Assembly: GCF_014764715.1 (NCBI RefSeq)
Contig: NZ_JACXXE010000002.1
Span: forward strand, 62,001-126,000
Direction: 5' to 3'
Length of the DNA: 64,000 nucleotides
Source of the DNA: Bacillus crepusculi
GTDB lineage: Bacteria; Bacillota; Bacilli; Bacillales; Bacillaceae
Shown: piece after piece, positions 27,797-37,802 of the stretch
Layout: each line of letters begins with the position of its first letter
How positions within the stretch are numbered: position 1 is the stretch's first letter
The notes under the pieces: model-generated
Told to the model about the DNA's origin: nothing
The model's database searches: none
Seen by the model: only the letters and a program-made list of their open reading frames with translations
Program-made: the position numbers and the translations under genes

Positions 27797-27883
27797 AAAT
27801 AAGCTGCGATTCAAACGCTCCTCCTTCTTTCGCTGGTATCGCCTCATTCGGAATGTAGGAAGAGCATAGCACGCAAAAAGGTA

Positions 27884-27944
27884 TCATCGGCTAAGAATTG
27901 GCGCTGTGTATTCCATGATTTTCTAGGAAACTAAGCCGATGATT
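27884..27944. repeat. 13-bp inverted repeat upstream of pel
   Basis: ATCATCGGCTAAG (27884-27896) and CTAAGCCGATGAT (27932-27944) are inverted copies with one mismatch, 35 bases apart. They lie in the 490-bp gap between pel and sigY, in the likely pel promoter region. They could be a regulator site or an old stem-loop. Apart from the cre, this repeat and the sigY promoter, I see no gene in 27753-28243; a four-codon ATG frame at 28158 with good ribosome sites is too short to call. Confidence 0.5.
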
Positions 27945-28181
27945 ATTTCATTTTCATCTTCATGAGACGAGGATCATTGACGATAGGTATTGGGATGGCC
28001 TCAAGATTATAAGGGAGAGGCTCACTGTTTGATAGAAAATCAAGATGATTACGAAAACATCATTTTGTTAGAGATGGAGAAATGCCATAATCATTACGTA
28101 AGAAAAAAAGGGATATAAAACGAATCAATGACCGGATCAACAGGAGGAAAAGGAGATATGTTAAAAAAATAGCGTCTATTT

Positions 28182-28207
28182 TAAACGATCTCGTTATCCA
28201 TGTCGTC
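28182..28207 (+). promoter_or_regulatory. Putative SigY-dependent ECF promoter
   Basis: TAAACG, 16 bases, then CGTC. As I recall, the autoregulated SigY promoter of B. subtilis reads TGAACG-N16-CGTC, so this is a one-mismatch fit with exact spacing. It lies 37 bases before the sigY start, consistent with autoregulation. Confidence 0.65.
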
Positions 28208-28243
28208 TCATAAATAAGAGAAGAAAAGGAAGGAGGGGCGTTT

Positions 28244-28777
28244 TTGGAGCAGACAGAAGAGACATTATTGATTCAGCGGGCAAAAAAGGGAGATGATGCC
28301 GCATTTACAGCCCTTTATCGGCATCACTATTCCTTTCTTTACCGGTATATAATGAAGCTCACCCTTCAACAAGAGCTGACAGAGGAAATTATGCAAGAGA
28401 CGATGATGAAAGCGTACATGAAACTTTCTTCATTTAGAGGAGATTCCTTATTTTCTACATGGCTCATCTCCATCGCATCGAGACAATTTTTAGATCACCA
28501 GAAGAAAAGAAAACGTGAACAAATAAGAGAAGAGAAGGCGAATCAAGAAGCCATACGCCGCTTCAAATGGGATGTTCAGCAAAAGGGCCGGACATGGCAT
28601 GAGATGTGGGATGCATTAAATGAATTGAAGGCTCAAGAGAGAGCACCAATGATTCTGCATTATTATTACGGGTTTACCTATCCAGAAATCGCTTCGATGC
28701 TTGGTATGAGAGAAGGCACTGTGAAGTCGAGGGTCCATCATGGGTTAAAGAAAATTCGAAAGGAGTGGTTCTTATGA
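28244..28777 (+). CDS. sigY: ECF sigma factor SigY
   Basis: The 177-residue protein has sigma region 2 (AFTALYRHHYSFLYRYIMKL, then STWLISIASRQFLDHQKKRKR) and region 4 (HYYYGFTYPEIASMLGMREGTVKSR, an HTH). Length and the following genes identify it as SigY. TTG 28244 follows GGAGGGG. SigY is held inactive by its downstream membrane partners and is linked in B. subtilis to antibiotic production and maintenance functions. The next gene overlaps by four bases. Confidence 0.88.
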   Translation: MEQTEETLLIQRAKKGDDAAFTALYRHHYSFLYRYIMKLTLQQELTEEIMQETMMKAYMKLSSFRGDSLFSTWLISIASRQFLDHQKKRKREQIREEKANQEAIRRFKWDVQQKGRTWHEMWDALNELKAQERAPMILHYYYGFTYPEIASMLGMREGTVKSRVHHGLKKIRKEWFL

Positions 28778-29085
28778 AGGAAGATCGTTTCACCGAGCGT
28801 TTAAAAGAAGAGTTACACAAGCTAGACGAACAAATTGAAATAGAAAAACCAAGTGAACAGGCTGTCATGATGATGCTAAAGCAGGCAAAGGAAAAAGAGA
28901 AAAGGCGTTTTAAACAAGAAATGCTGGCGTACGTTCTCATCAGTCTCACCATTCTGGCACTTTTTGCAGCTGCCATCACCCATTTGCCCATCATCTTCAT
29001 TCTTCTCCAAGTGGTAAGCGTTCCACTCTGCGTAGTGATCGGCATCAAGGAATATCAACACATTAAAGGAGGGTCTTCCTTATGA
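28774..29085 (+). CDS. yxlC: YxlC, SigY-associated membrane protein
   Basis: The 103-residue product has a charged, probably coiled-coil N-terminal half (EELHKLDEQIEIEKPSEQ...) and two membrane segments (about residues 48-67 and 70-88). YxlC is a negative regulator of SigY, so the cytoplasmic half probably holds the sigma factor at the membrane. ATG 28774 follows AAAGGAG and overlaps the sigY stop. It overlaps yxlD by four bases. Confidence 0.8.
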   Translation: MKEDRFTERLKEELHKLDEQIEIEKPSEQAVMMMLKQAKEKEKRRFKQEMLAYVLISLTILALFAAAITHLPIIFILLQVVSVPLCVVIGIKEYQHIKGGSSL

Positions 29086-29294
29086 GTCAGACGGAGATGA
29101 TCATCTTATTGTGCGCATTGCCGTTACTGTTTGTACAGGGATTCCTTTTATTTATGGATGCGAAAAAAAGAGGGCGGTATAAGTGGTTCTGGGGCATTGT
29201 CGGTTTGATTAATTTTCCATCGTCTTCTATTCTATATTGGCTTTGTGTTGTGTTACCTGATCGAAAAAGGGGTGAGAAGCTTCGAAAGGATTGA
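29082..29294 (+). CDS. yxlD: YxlD, SigY-associated membrane protein
   Basis: This 70-residue protein has two predicted membrane spans separated by a basic loop (DAKKRGRYKWFWG), resembling the phospholipase D-nuclease N-terminal (PLDc_N) type. In B. subtilis it acts with YxlC to inhibit SigY. Here it is the last gene: the further B. subtilis genes yxlE, yxlF and yxlG are absent. Confidence 0.8.
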   Translation: MSQTEMIILLCALPLLFVQGFLLFMDAKKRGRYKWFWGIVGLINFPSSSILYWLCVVLPDRKRGEKLRKD

Positions 29295-29547
29295 GCATCC
29301 CATCAAACTTTTGACCCTTTTTTCAATTTGAAACCATCTAGAAATAATGGATGATTCATTAATATGTCAAAGATGACGGGACATAGAAAGTCCAGTCAAC
29401 TATTTCTAGCACAATAGTCATTCTTTGAGTGGGCATTTTTAAAGACGATCATTGCTGCTGCTTGATTCATCTCAATTCGGCATCATTTTCATCTGTTATC
29501 AATATTGATCAGATTTTACAAATGGTGTTAAATTAATCTCAATATGC

Positions 29548-29562
29548 GTTAGAAAATCTAAC
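29548..29562. promoter_or_regulatory. Inverted repeat upstream of gdhA
   Basis: GTTAGA-AAA-TCTAAC is a perfect 6-3-6 inverted repeat 42 bases before the gdhA start, and ATCAATATTGAT (29498-29509) is a 12-base palindrome 40 bases further up. Either could be an operator. The remaining gap 29295-29603 holds no gene that I can see. Confidence 0.4.
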
Positions 29563-29600
29563 AAATAAATGTGTGAAGATATCTACAAGGAGGCAGATGA

Positions 29601-30974
<1,374 letters not shown>

Positions 30975-31057
30975 CTCCTGCTCTCCCGCACCTGTTTATT
31001 TCATGACAAGATGGGGAATCGTCCTGTAAGAATGACAATAAGGAGGCGCGGGAGAAA

Positions 31058-31171
31058 ATGAAAAAATGGTTGAAACAAATTATTAAATGGGCACCAGTGA
31101 TTTATCCATTGGTGAGGAAAATATACAAAGAACGAAAAGCATCAAAAGGACGTAACGTATCAGCCGGATAA
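31058..31171 (+). CDS. Small basic peptide, 37 residues
   Basis: An ORF with an excellent ribosome site (AAGGAGG at 31040-31046) encodes [20 protein letters not shown] followed by [17 protein letters not shown]. It is strongly basic, with an amphipathic or membrane-seeking N-terminal half of about 22 residues. It has no Cys and no leader motif. The stop codon lies in the loop of a terminator hairpin. TCTCCCGC (30982-30989), just after gdhA, can pair with GCGGGAGA (31048-31055) between ribosome site and start, which may lower translation. I do not recognise a family; a membrane-active peptide or a small membrane-associated regulator are options. Confidence 0.65.
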   Translation: MKKWLKQIIKWAPVIYPLVRKIYKERKASKGRNVSAG

Positions 31172-31185
31172 TCCGGCTTTTTTTT
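31162..31185 (+). terminator. Intrinsic terminator overlapping the small peptide gene
   Basis: AGCCGGA-TAA-TCCGGCT is followed by TTTTTTTT. The three-base loop is the stop codon of the 37-residue ORF. Confidence 0.88.
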
Positions 31186-31583
31186 ATGAGATTTTACAGG
31201 GATTCCAATTTACATAAGGGAAGATCGTTATTTATTCAAATGACTGATGTAATCAATGAATTAGTTTCATTATACAGTTCAATAGCTAAATACTGAACAA
31301 ATACACTATTAAACCCTTCAGGCTGCTGTGATTTTCTCAGTAGCCTGATTCTGTTATGTAAATAGGTTGTCACATATTCAGACGTTGTTTTTAGAAGTGT
31401 TACCAAAAGTAAATAATAGGACATTAGATATGGTTGGTTGTATAAATAGGGGCGTTTGTCATATAAATGAGTTGGCAATTTTTATTTCTTTTCAGTAGAA
31501 TATGAGTAATGAAGGGATCTGCAAGCGTATACATCCTGTCCAGACAGGCAGATTCTCCACCCTTACATAAGGAGGCCGATTTG
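31186..31583. other. Intergenic region before licR with one hairpin
   Basis: No gene is convincing here. The only clear structure is a 10-bp stem, CAGGCTGCTG with CAGTAGCCTG (31319-31347, one wobble, 9-base loop), without a U-tract. An AT-rich 80-codon ORF on the minus strand (31236-31478) has no ribosome site and atypical composition. Confidence 0.45.
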
Positions 31584-33527
31584 ATGCTGAGTAAAAGACT
31601 GGCGCACATCTTAAGTCAGCTGATGGCAGCTGAGACCCCGCTCACAAGCGCTGCGCTATCTGTCAGCTTACAAGTGACAAGCCGCACCATTCGTACAGAC
31701 ATCAAGGAACTGAACGACCGTCTTGCCCCTTATCAAGCGGCTGTAACAGCTGTTAGAGGAGCTGGCTATGAGCTGTTGATCCACGATGAGAATGCCTTTC
31801 GCCGTTTTATGAAGGAGGAGGTTGAGCAGGAAGAGCCGCTTGCTGTGCTGCCAGAGGAGCGTGTCCGGTTTATTTTAAAAAGGCTTCTTTTGGCAGAATC
31901 CTATGTGAAGTTAGAGGATTTACAGAGGCAGCTGTTTATTAGTAAATCGACGATGAGCAACGATGTAAAATCGGTCAAACGTAAGCTGGAGCCCTTTGAT
32001 CTGAAGCTGGAAGCGAAGCCGAGCAAAGGCTGTCGTATCAAAGGATCAGAGATGAAAATCCGTTATTGTATGTCAGAGTATTTATTCAATGAACGTCGTT
32101 CTTATCAAACGATGCTAAGCGCAGCGGTCACGATTTTGCCAAAGCATGAACTCGAATTGATTCAGAAAACAATGATAGATTATATCAATGAGGAAGGCAT
32201 GAATCTATCAGACATTTGCATGAATAATTTAATCGTTCATGTTGCCATTGCTTGCAAACGAATTAGACACGGAAACTATGTATCTGTTCTTCCAGAGGAA
32301 ATCAACGACATTCCGCGGGCAAAAGAATACAAGGTCGCTAAAAAAATGGTGGAGCGTCTAGAAGGGCTGCTGGATGTCTCATTTCCACAAGAGGAAATCG
32401 TCTATATCACCATTCATTTGCTAGGAACAGCCAAAATGGTACAGTCCTTTTCCTCGAGCGGTCAAAAACAAATTGTAGATGATGATACGAGCCGGCTTGT
32501 ACAGCTCATGCTGAAGGCCATCGATCAAAAATTGCAGCTTGATTTAGCCGGCGATACGGAACTAATGATTGGACTCAGTCTGCACTTAAAGCCTGCCATG
32601 AACCGGTGTAAATATGGAATGAACTTAAGAAATCCGATGCTTGATGAAATCAAAGCGGGGTATCCCCTTGCTTTTGAAGCGGGGATTATCGCCAGCAGGG
32701 TCCTTGAAGAAGAGGAGGGGCTGAGTATTCATGAGAATGAAATCGGATATATGGCACTCCATTTTGGTGCTGCCTTAGAGCGGAGGAAAATGGAGATCCC
32801 GCCGAAGCGATGCCTCATTGTCTGTGCATCTGGTGCAGGGAGTGCAAGGCTGCTTCAGGATCGTTTGCGGTCACAATTTGGGTCAAAGCTAACCATTTTA
32901 GGAACAGCAGAGCTTTATTCACTCCCGCATGTCTCTTTACATGCGCTGGACTTGATTATTACAACGGTTCCGATTCAGATGGAGTTACCGATTCCAGTCA
33001 TTCAAGTGAACACCATTTTAGGAGGCGGCGACTTTTTAAAAATTGAAGAAGCTCTGACGAGTGAAACAAGAGTGACATTGGCCTCTCAATATATGAAAAA
33101 GGAATTGGTCTTTACAAAGCGTGCCTTTCAAACAAAGGAAGAGGTCATCGCCTTTCTTACGCAAAAAGTCATCGACATGGGATTAGCACCAGTAGAACTC
33201 ACACCATCAGTGATGGAAAGAGAAGAGGCTGCACCTACATCCTTCGGGCATTATACAGCGATTCCGCACCCTATGACGCCGCTGACAGAAGAGACGTTTT
33301 GGGCGATATGTACATTAGAAAAACCGATCATTTGGGGAGAGAAAAAGGTACAATTTGTCTGCTTGCTTTGTGTTGAGAAAGAGAACGCCAAAGATTTAAA
33401 AGGGATGTACCGGCTACTAGGCGAGCTTGTGCATAACGTGAAATTCATTCAGCACCTCATTGCCTGTGATACATTTGAAGACATGCTGGATATGATGTAT
33501 AAAAAGGCCCCTTCGTACAAGAACTAA
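31584..33527 (+). CDS. licR: Transcriptional activator of the lic operon
   Basis: The 647-residue regulator has an N-terminal HTH (LTSAALSVSLQVTSRTIRTD), a second Mga-like HTH, PRD1 (about 180-280), PRD2 (about 290-390), an EIIB-like domain (LIVCASGAGSARLL) and an EIIA domain (TSFGHYTAIPHP). LicR is activated through HPr and inhibited through the lic EII proteins. ATG 31584 follows TAAGGAGG; the upstream in-frame start at 31509 lacks a site. It directly precedes licBCAH, as in B. subtilis. Confidence 0.92.
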   Translation: MLSKRLAHILSQLMAAETPLTSAALSVSLQVTSRTIRTDIKELNDRLAPYQAAVTAVRGAGYELLIHDENAFRRFMKEEVEQEEPLAVLPEERVRFILKRLLLAESYVKLEDLQRQLFISKSTMSNDVKSVKRKLEPFDLKLEAKPSKGCRIKGSEMKIRYCMSEYLFNERRSYQTMLSAAVTILPKHELELIQKTMIDYINEEGMNLSDICMNNLIVHVAIACKRIRHGNYVSVLPEEINDIPRAKEYKVAKKMVERLEGLLDVSFPQEEIVYITIHLLGTAKMVQSFSSSGQKQIVDDDTSRLVQLMLKAIDQKLQLDLAGDTELMIGLSLHLKPAMNRCKYGMNLRNPMLDEIKAGYPLAFEAGIIASRVLEEEEGLSIHENEIGYMALHFGAALERRKMEIPPKRCLIVCASGAGSARLLQDRLRSQFGSKLTILGTAELYSLPHVSLHALDLIITTVPIQMELPIPVIQVNTILGGGDFLKIEEALTSETRVTLASQYMKKELVFTKRAFQTKEEVIAFLTQKVIDMGLAPVELTPSVMEREEAAPTSFGHYTAIPHPMTPLTEETFWAICTLEKPIIWGEKKVQFVCLLCVEKENAKDLKGMYRLLGELVHNVKFIQHLIACDTFEDMLDMMYKKAPSYKN

Positions 33528-33579
33528 TTGTGTGAGCTTAACTTTTTCCGCTTCCTAAAGGAAAAAGTATAGGTGTTTA

Positions 33580-33593
33580 TGAAAGCGGTTTCA
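33580..33593 (+). promoter_or_regulatory. cre site of the licBCAH operon
   Basis: TGAAAGCGGTTTCA is a full match to the cre consensus, located 57 bases before licB, as expected for CcpA repression of this operon. Confidence 0.85.
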
Positions 33594-33649
33594 TAATATG
33601 ATGAAATTGTAAAGAATAGCTTCACACTTTGAAAAGGGGGCGTTTACAC

Positions 33650-33955
33650 ATGAACATCTTATTGGTTTGCGCAGCAGGTATGTCCACAAGCTTACTTGTC
33701 ACAAAAATGGAGAAAAGCGCACAAGAACAAGGAAAAGACTATCGTATTTGGGCAGTATCTGGAGATTCTGCAAAAAATCATATTGATCAAGCCGATGTGC
33801 TTTTATTAGGACCTCAGGTTCGATATTTATTACCACAAATGAAAAAGCTCGGGGAAGAAAAAGGCATTCCAGTAGACGTGATTAATACCGTGCATTATGG
33901 CGTATGTAATGGCGCTGAGGTTTTAAAATCTGCTGAACAGTTAGTGAACGGATAA
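33650..33955 (+). CDS. licB: Lichenan/oligo-beta-glucoside PTS EIIB
   Basis: The 101-residue EIIB has the phospho-Cys loop [17 protein letters not shown] and the [11 protein letters not shown] segment. It transfers phosphate to oligo-beta-glucosides during uptake. ATG 33650 follows AAAGGGGG; the in-frame TTG at 33629 is upstream of that site. Confidence 0.93.
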   Translation: MNILLVCAAGMSTSLLVTKMEKSAQEQGKDYRIWAVSGDSAKNHIDQADVLLLGPQVRYLLPQMKKLGEEKGIPVDVINTVHYGVCNGAEVLKSAEQLVNG

Positions 33956-33969
33956 AGGGGGCGGAAGGG

Positions 33970-35319
33970 ATGAATGGATTCAACCGATTTCTAGAAGAGA
34001 AGGTCATGCCGTTTGCAGGGAAGATTGCCGCTCAAAGACATTTACAAGCATTGCGTGACGGAATTATTTTAACCATGCCTCTCATTATTGTCGGTTCACT
34101 GTTTCTCATTTTAGCCAACCTTCCGATCCCAGGATACAGCGATTTTATGGCAAGTATCTTTGGAGCTGAATGGGCCACGAAACTAGCCTACCCTGTTAAT
34201 GCAACCTTTGACATTATGGCACTTGTTGCAACCTTTGGGATAGCCTACAGGCTTGCTGAAAAGTATGCCGTTGATGCACTATCATCTGGTGCAATCGCTG
34301 TTGCGGCTTTCCTATTGGCGACACCATATCAAGTCCCTTTCACACCTGAAGGGTCAACAGAAGCCATCTTAGTGGGTGGAGGAATTCCTGTCACACTGAT
34401 GGGCAGTAAAGGGTTATTCGTTGCCATGATTATTGCCATGCTTTCAACAGAAATTTACCGCTTCATTGTACAGCGAAACATCGTCATTAAAATGCCTGAT
34501 GGTGTACCGCCGGCAGTCAGTAAATCGTTTATCGCACTTATTCCAGGTTTTGTGGTCATCACGCTGATCTGGGTCGCTAGACTTTTGATTGAGATGACAC
34601 CTTTTGAAAGTATTCATAATATTATCACGGTCTTAATTGGCACACCGCTTTCCATTCTTGGGGGAAGCTTAGGTGGAAGTATCGTCGCCATCGGTGTGCA
34701 AATGCTTCTCTGGGCATGTGGTATTCACGGAGCCACCATTGTCGGAGGTGTCATGGGACCGATTTGGCTCGGTGCGATGGATGAGAACCGTCTTGCGTTT
34801 CAAGCAGGAGAAGTGCTGCCGAATATCTTCACAGCGCAGTTCTTTGAAATCTTCATCAATGTCGGCGGAAGCGGCGCAACGCTTGCTTTGGTGCTGACGA
34901 TGATCTTACGTGCCAGAAGTAAACAAATGAAACAGCTTGGCCGCCTTGCCATTGGGCCAGCCATCTTTAACATCAACGAACCGATCATTTTTGGAATGCC
35001 GATTGTGATGAACCCAATGCTTCTCATTCCGTTTATCCTCACACCAATCATGATGATCATCACCACATATATCGGAATGAGCACAGGGCTTGTGGCAAAA
35101 CCAGCAGGGATCGCTGTCCCGTGGACAATGCCGCCAATCATTTCAGGCTATCTCGCCACAGGAGGCAAAATCTCTGGCGCTGTCATGCAGCTGATTAACC
35201 TTGCGTTGTCATTTGCGCTATACTACCCATTCTTTAGAATGTGGGATAAGCAGAAATTGAAAGAAGAAAGTGAGCTAGAAACAAAAGCATCAACTGATGA
35301 AAATGTCGTCAGCATGTAA
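33970..35319 (+). CDS. licC: Lichenan/oligo-beta-glucoside PTS EIIC
   Basis: The 449-residue membrane permease has the family signature [17 protein letters not shown] and [13 protein letters not shown], with about ten spans. It carries oligo-beta-glucosides such as cellobiose into the cell. It lies 14 bases after licB, and its C-terminal tail (about residues 425-449) is polar and cytoplasmic. Confidence 0.93.
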   Translation: MNGFNRFLEEKVMPFAGKIAAQRHLQALRDGIILTMPLIIVGSLFLILANLPIPGYSDFMASIFGAEWATKLAYPVNATFDIMALVATFGIAYRLAEKYAVDALSSGAIAVAAFLLATPYQVPFTPEGSTEAILVGGGIPVTLMGSKGLFVAMIIAMLSTEIYRFIVQRNIVIKMPDGVPPAVSKSFIALIPGFVVITLIWVARLLIEMTPFESIHNIITVLIGTPLSILGGSLGGSIVAIGVQMLLWACGIHGATIVGGVMGPIWLGAMDENRLAFQAGEVLPNIFTAQFFEIFINVGGSGATLALVLTMILRARSKQMKQLGRLAIGPAIFNINEPIIFGMPIVMNPMLLIPFILTPIMMIITTYIGMSTGLVAKPAGIAVPWTMPPIISGYLATGGKISGAVMQLINLALSFALYYPFFRMWDKQKLKEESELETKASTDENVVSM

Positions 35320-35345
35320 TAGAGGGAACAAGGGGGATGCGGCCG

Positions 35346-35672
35346 ATGGAAATGGAACAAATTGTGTTTCAACTCATCTTACACGGAGGAAATGGCAGAA
35401 GCTCAGCAATGGAGGCCATTACATGCGCAAAGCAAGGTCACTTTGATGAGGCGAAGCAAAAATTGCAGGAAGCACAAGACGCGTTAAATGAGGCGCATCA
35501 CGCACAAACAGAGCTCATCCAAGGAGAAATCAGGGGAGAAAAGACGGATATCAATCTCTTAATGATTCATGCACAGGATCATCTCATGAACGCAATGACC
35601 GTCAAGGAGCTCGCAGCGGAAATCATCGAGCTCCATGAAAAAATGAAGCAACTCGGAGGTGTCAATTCATGA
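35346..35672 (+). CDS. licA: Lichenan/oligo-beta-glucoside PTS EIIA
   Basis: This 108-residue EIIA has the phospho-His helix region [18 protein letters not shown] and the [15 protein letters not shown] motif. AAGGGGG at 35330-35336 fits ATG 35346 better than ATG 35337, which it abuts. It overlaps licH by four bases. Confidence 0.92.
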   Translation: MEMEQIVFQLILHGGNGRSSAMEAITCAKQGHFDEAKQKLQEAQDALNEAHHAQTELIQGEIRGEKTDINLLMIHAQDHLMNAMTVKELAAEIIELHEKMKQLGGVNS

Positions 35673-36997
35673 AAGAAGGAATCAAAATTGTCACAATAGG
35701 TGGTGGATCAAGCTATACACCTGAGCTCGTTGAAGGGTTTATCAAACGGTATCATGAATTACCTGTGAAAGAATTATGGCTTGTGGATATTGAAGCGGGT
35801 CAGGAAAAGTTAAACATCGTGGGTGCTCTTGCAAAACGTATGGTCGAAAAAGCGGGTTTACCAATTGAAGTGCACCTCACCCTTGATCGCCGGGCAGCTC
35901 TGAAAGATGCAGACTTTGTCACGACACAATTTCGTGTAGGACTGCTCGAAGCGAGAGCCAAGGATGAAAGAATCCCGCTCAAATATGGCGTCATTGGGCA
36001 GGAAACGAATGGACCAGGCGGTTTATTTAAAGGACTTCGCACCATCCCAGTCATTCTAGACATCGTGAAGGATATGGAAGAGCTTTGTCCAGATGCATGG
36101 CTTGTGAACTTTACAAATCCAGCCGGCATGGTCACAGAAGCTGTGTTGCGCTACACGAATCTCAAAAAAGTGGTCGGTCTATGCAATGTGCCAATTGGGA
36201 TCAAAATGGGGATTGCCAAGGCACTTGATGTGGATGTTGAACGTATCGAGGTGCAGTTTGCCGGTCTCAATCACATGGTCTATGGATTAGACGTATATTT
36301 AGACGGGGTCAGCATTATGAATCAAGTGCTTGATGAACTAGGAAATCCAAATAGCCAGTGGTCGATGAAGAACATTGAAGCGAAAAACTGGGAGCCCTCT
36401 TTTGTGAAAGGCCTAGGGGTGATCCCATGTCCATACCATCGCTATTACTATAAAACGAAAGATATGCTGGAAGAAGAGCAAAAAGCGGCCCAAGAAAAAG
36501 GAACAAGAGCAGAGGTTGTCCAGCAGGTCGAGCAAGAATTATTTGAGCTCTATAAAGACCCTGATTTATCGATTAAACCACCGCAACTCGAAAAAAGAGG
36601 CGGAGCGTATTACAGCGATGCAGCATGTAATTTGATCAGCTCCATCTATAATGATAAACATGACATTCAACCGGTAAATACAGTGAACAGAGGAGCGATT
36701 GCCAGCATTCCGGCCGAATCAGCGGTTGAAGTGAACTGTATCATTACAAAGGATGGACCAAAACCAATAGCGACAGGTGATCTGCCCGTGGCAGTAAGAG
36801 GTCTCGTTCAGCAAATCAAATCCTTCGAGCGTGTGGCAGCAGAAGCAGCAGTAACAGGAGATTACGAGACGGCTCTTGTAGCGATGACGATCAATCCGCT
36901 CGTCCCATCTGACGAAATTGCCAAGCAAATTTTAGATGAAATGCTCGAAGCACATCGTGAGTATTTACCGCAATTCTTCAAATCAGTCAATGCTTAA
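35669..36997 (+). CDS. licH: 6-phospho-beta-glucosidase, family GH4
   Basis: The 442-residue enzyme has an N-terminal NAD-binding motif ([14 protein letters not shown]), the metal-binding region [10 protein letters not shown] with catalytic Cys, and GLNHM. GH4 enzymes hydrolyse 6-phospho-glucosides by an NAD- and manganese-dependent elimination-addition route. It closes the operon. Cluster 1 of this window uses a GH1 enzyme for the analogous step. Confidence 0.93.
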   Translation: MKEGIKIVTIGGGSSYTPELVEGFIKRYHELPVKELWLVDIEAGQEKLNIVGALAKRMVEKAGLPIEVHLTLDRRAALKDADFVTTQFRVGLLEARAKDERIPLKYGVIGQETNGPGGLFKGLRTIPVILDIVKDMEELCPDAWLVNFTNPAGMVTEAVLRYTNLKKVVGLCNVPIGIKMGIAKALDVDVERIEVQFAGLNHMVYGLDVYLDGVSIMNQVLDELGNPNSQWSMKNIEAKNWEPSFVKGLGVIPCPYHRYYYKTKDMLEEEQKAAQEKGTRAEVVQQVEQELFELYKDPDLSIKPPQLEKRGGAYYSDAACNLISSIYNDKHDIQPVNTVNRGAIASIPAESAVEVNCIITKDGPKPIATGDLPVAVRGLVQQIKSFERVAAEAAVTGDYETALVAMTINPLVPSDEIAKQILDEMLEAHREYLPQFFKSVNA

Positions 36998-37003
36998 CAC
37001 ATA

Positions 37004-37030
37004 ATGGCCCCTTTAATGGGGTCATTTTTT
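37004..37030 (+). terminator. Terminator of the lic operon
   Basis: ATGGCCCC pairs with GGGGTCAT (one wobble) around a six-base loop and is followed by TTTTTT. Confidence 0.85.
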
Positions 37031-37115
37031 ATGATTTGACCATATGGAAGCGGGAGAAAGAAGTGTATGATAGAAAAAACAGCATGTATGGCTTCAAAGA
37101 AAGGACTGTTGGAAT

Positions 37116-37514
37116 ATGGTTGCAATTGGTTTAATGCTTTACGGATTTGTCGTTCAACCTCTGTTGAGTTATGGCACAGTGGTCTTGTTTTTGTATGGAA
37201 TCATCGCTTCATTTATTGGTCTTATTCGTCATAGACAGTATGTGTGGATGTATGTTCTTCGCCTGCTCGTTTGTTTTACCATTCCAGTAACAAATCTGCT
37301 AATGTATTTCACAACCATTGGTGGAGATGAAAGAGACTTTGATTTCCAGCCGATGCCGCCTGTTTATGATCTTGTTTTTATCCTAGAAATCATCATCGTC
37401 TTTTTACCAGAAATCTTTTTACTGATCGAAAAAAAGAGGAGCATCAAAGGGAAACAGTGGATATATGCAGGGGCGATTGTGAGTGTATCGGTCTTGTTTT
37501 GGTGCACGATTTGA
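37116..37514 (+). CDS. Membrane protein of unknown function
   Basis: The 132-residue protein has four probable membrane segments: about 4-22 and 24-38, 45-67, 83-100 and 113-130, with basic loops RHRQ and EKKRSIKGKQW. AAAGGA lies 12 bases before ATG 37116. I do not recognise a family. It stands alone, between the lic terminator and convergent minus-strand genes. Confidence 0.65.
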   Translation: MVAIGLMLYGFVVQPLLSYGTVVLFLYGIIASFIGLIRHRQYVWMYVLRLLVCFTIPVTNLLMYFTTIGGDERDFDFQPMPPVYDLVFILEIIIVFLPEIFLLIEKKRSIKGKQWIYAGAIVSVSVLFWCTI

Positions 37515-37555
37515 TAGGAGGCTGACTGGACATCTAAGTCTATTTCGCCTAACCT

Positions 37556-37702
37556 TTACAAAAGTAATAGAAAGAACAAAGATAGAAATTCCGAGAAACT
37601 TAAATAGAAAACGGGTGAGAAACGGTGAATCGTCGAAACCTGTGCTATGATCATCGATCCGATGCAAATACCAAAGAACGCTAGTAGATAAGTAAAAAAC
37701 AT
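37556..37702 (-). CDS. Small hydrophobic membrane protein, 48 residues
   Basis: The frame reads MFFTYLLAFFGICIGSMIIA, then QVSTIHRFSPVFYLSFSEFL and SLFFLLLL. It forms two hydrophobic segments (about 1-22 and 31-48) joined by a short polar loop. AAGGAGTGATGG immediately upstream is a very strong ribosome site at suitable spacing, which is the main reason to believe the gene. It is convergent with the 132-residue membrane protein gene. The family is unknown. Confidence 0.6.
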   Translation of the reverse strand: MFFTYLLAFFGICIGSMIIAQVSTIHRFSPVFYLSFSEFLSLFFLLLL

Positions 37703-37765
37703 ACCATCACTCCTTATACGTGTGATTACCATGATAAGGTATATTGGAGGAGTAAATAAACAAAA

Positions 37766-37797
37766 AAAGAACCCTTCATAATTGAAAGGTTCTTTCG
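37766..37797. terminator. Terminator of ilvK
   Basis: AAAGAACC-C-TTCA pairs with TGAA-A-GGTTCTTT with one internal mismatch and a 4-base loop. The run of A on the left becomes a U-tract for the minus-strand ilvK transcript. Confidence 0.8.
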
Positions 37798-37802
37798 TTT
37801 AC

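Noticed and set aside
27255-27858. Several plus-strand frames opposite the pectate lyase gene
   Set aside because: They mirror the codon pattern of pel on the minus strand and lack initiation signals.
31236-31478. 80-codon minus-strand frame before licR
   Set aside because: No ribosome site, AT-rich chance composition, and it contains the hairpin at 31319-31347.
37419-37667. 82-codon minus-strand frame
   Set aside because: It overlaps the better supported 48-residue frame in another phase and the 132-residue membrane protein gene; it has no ribosome site.
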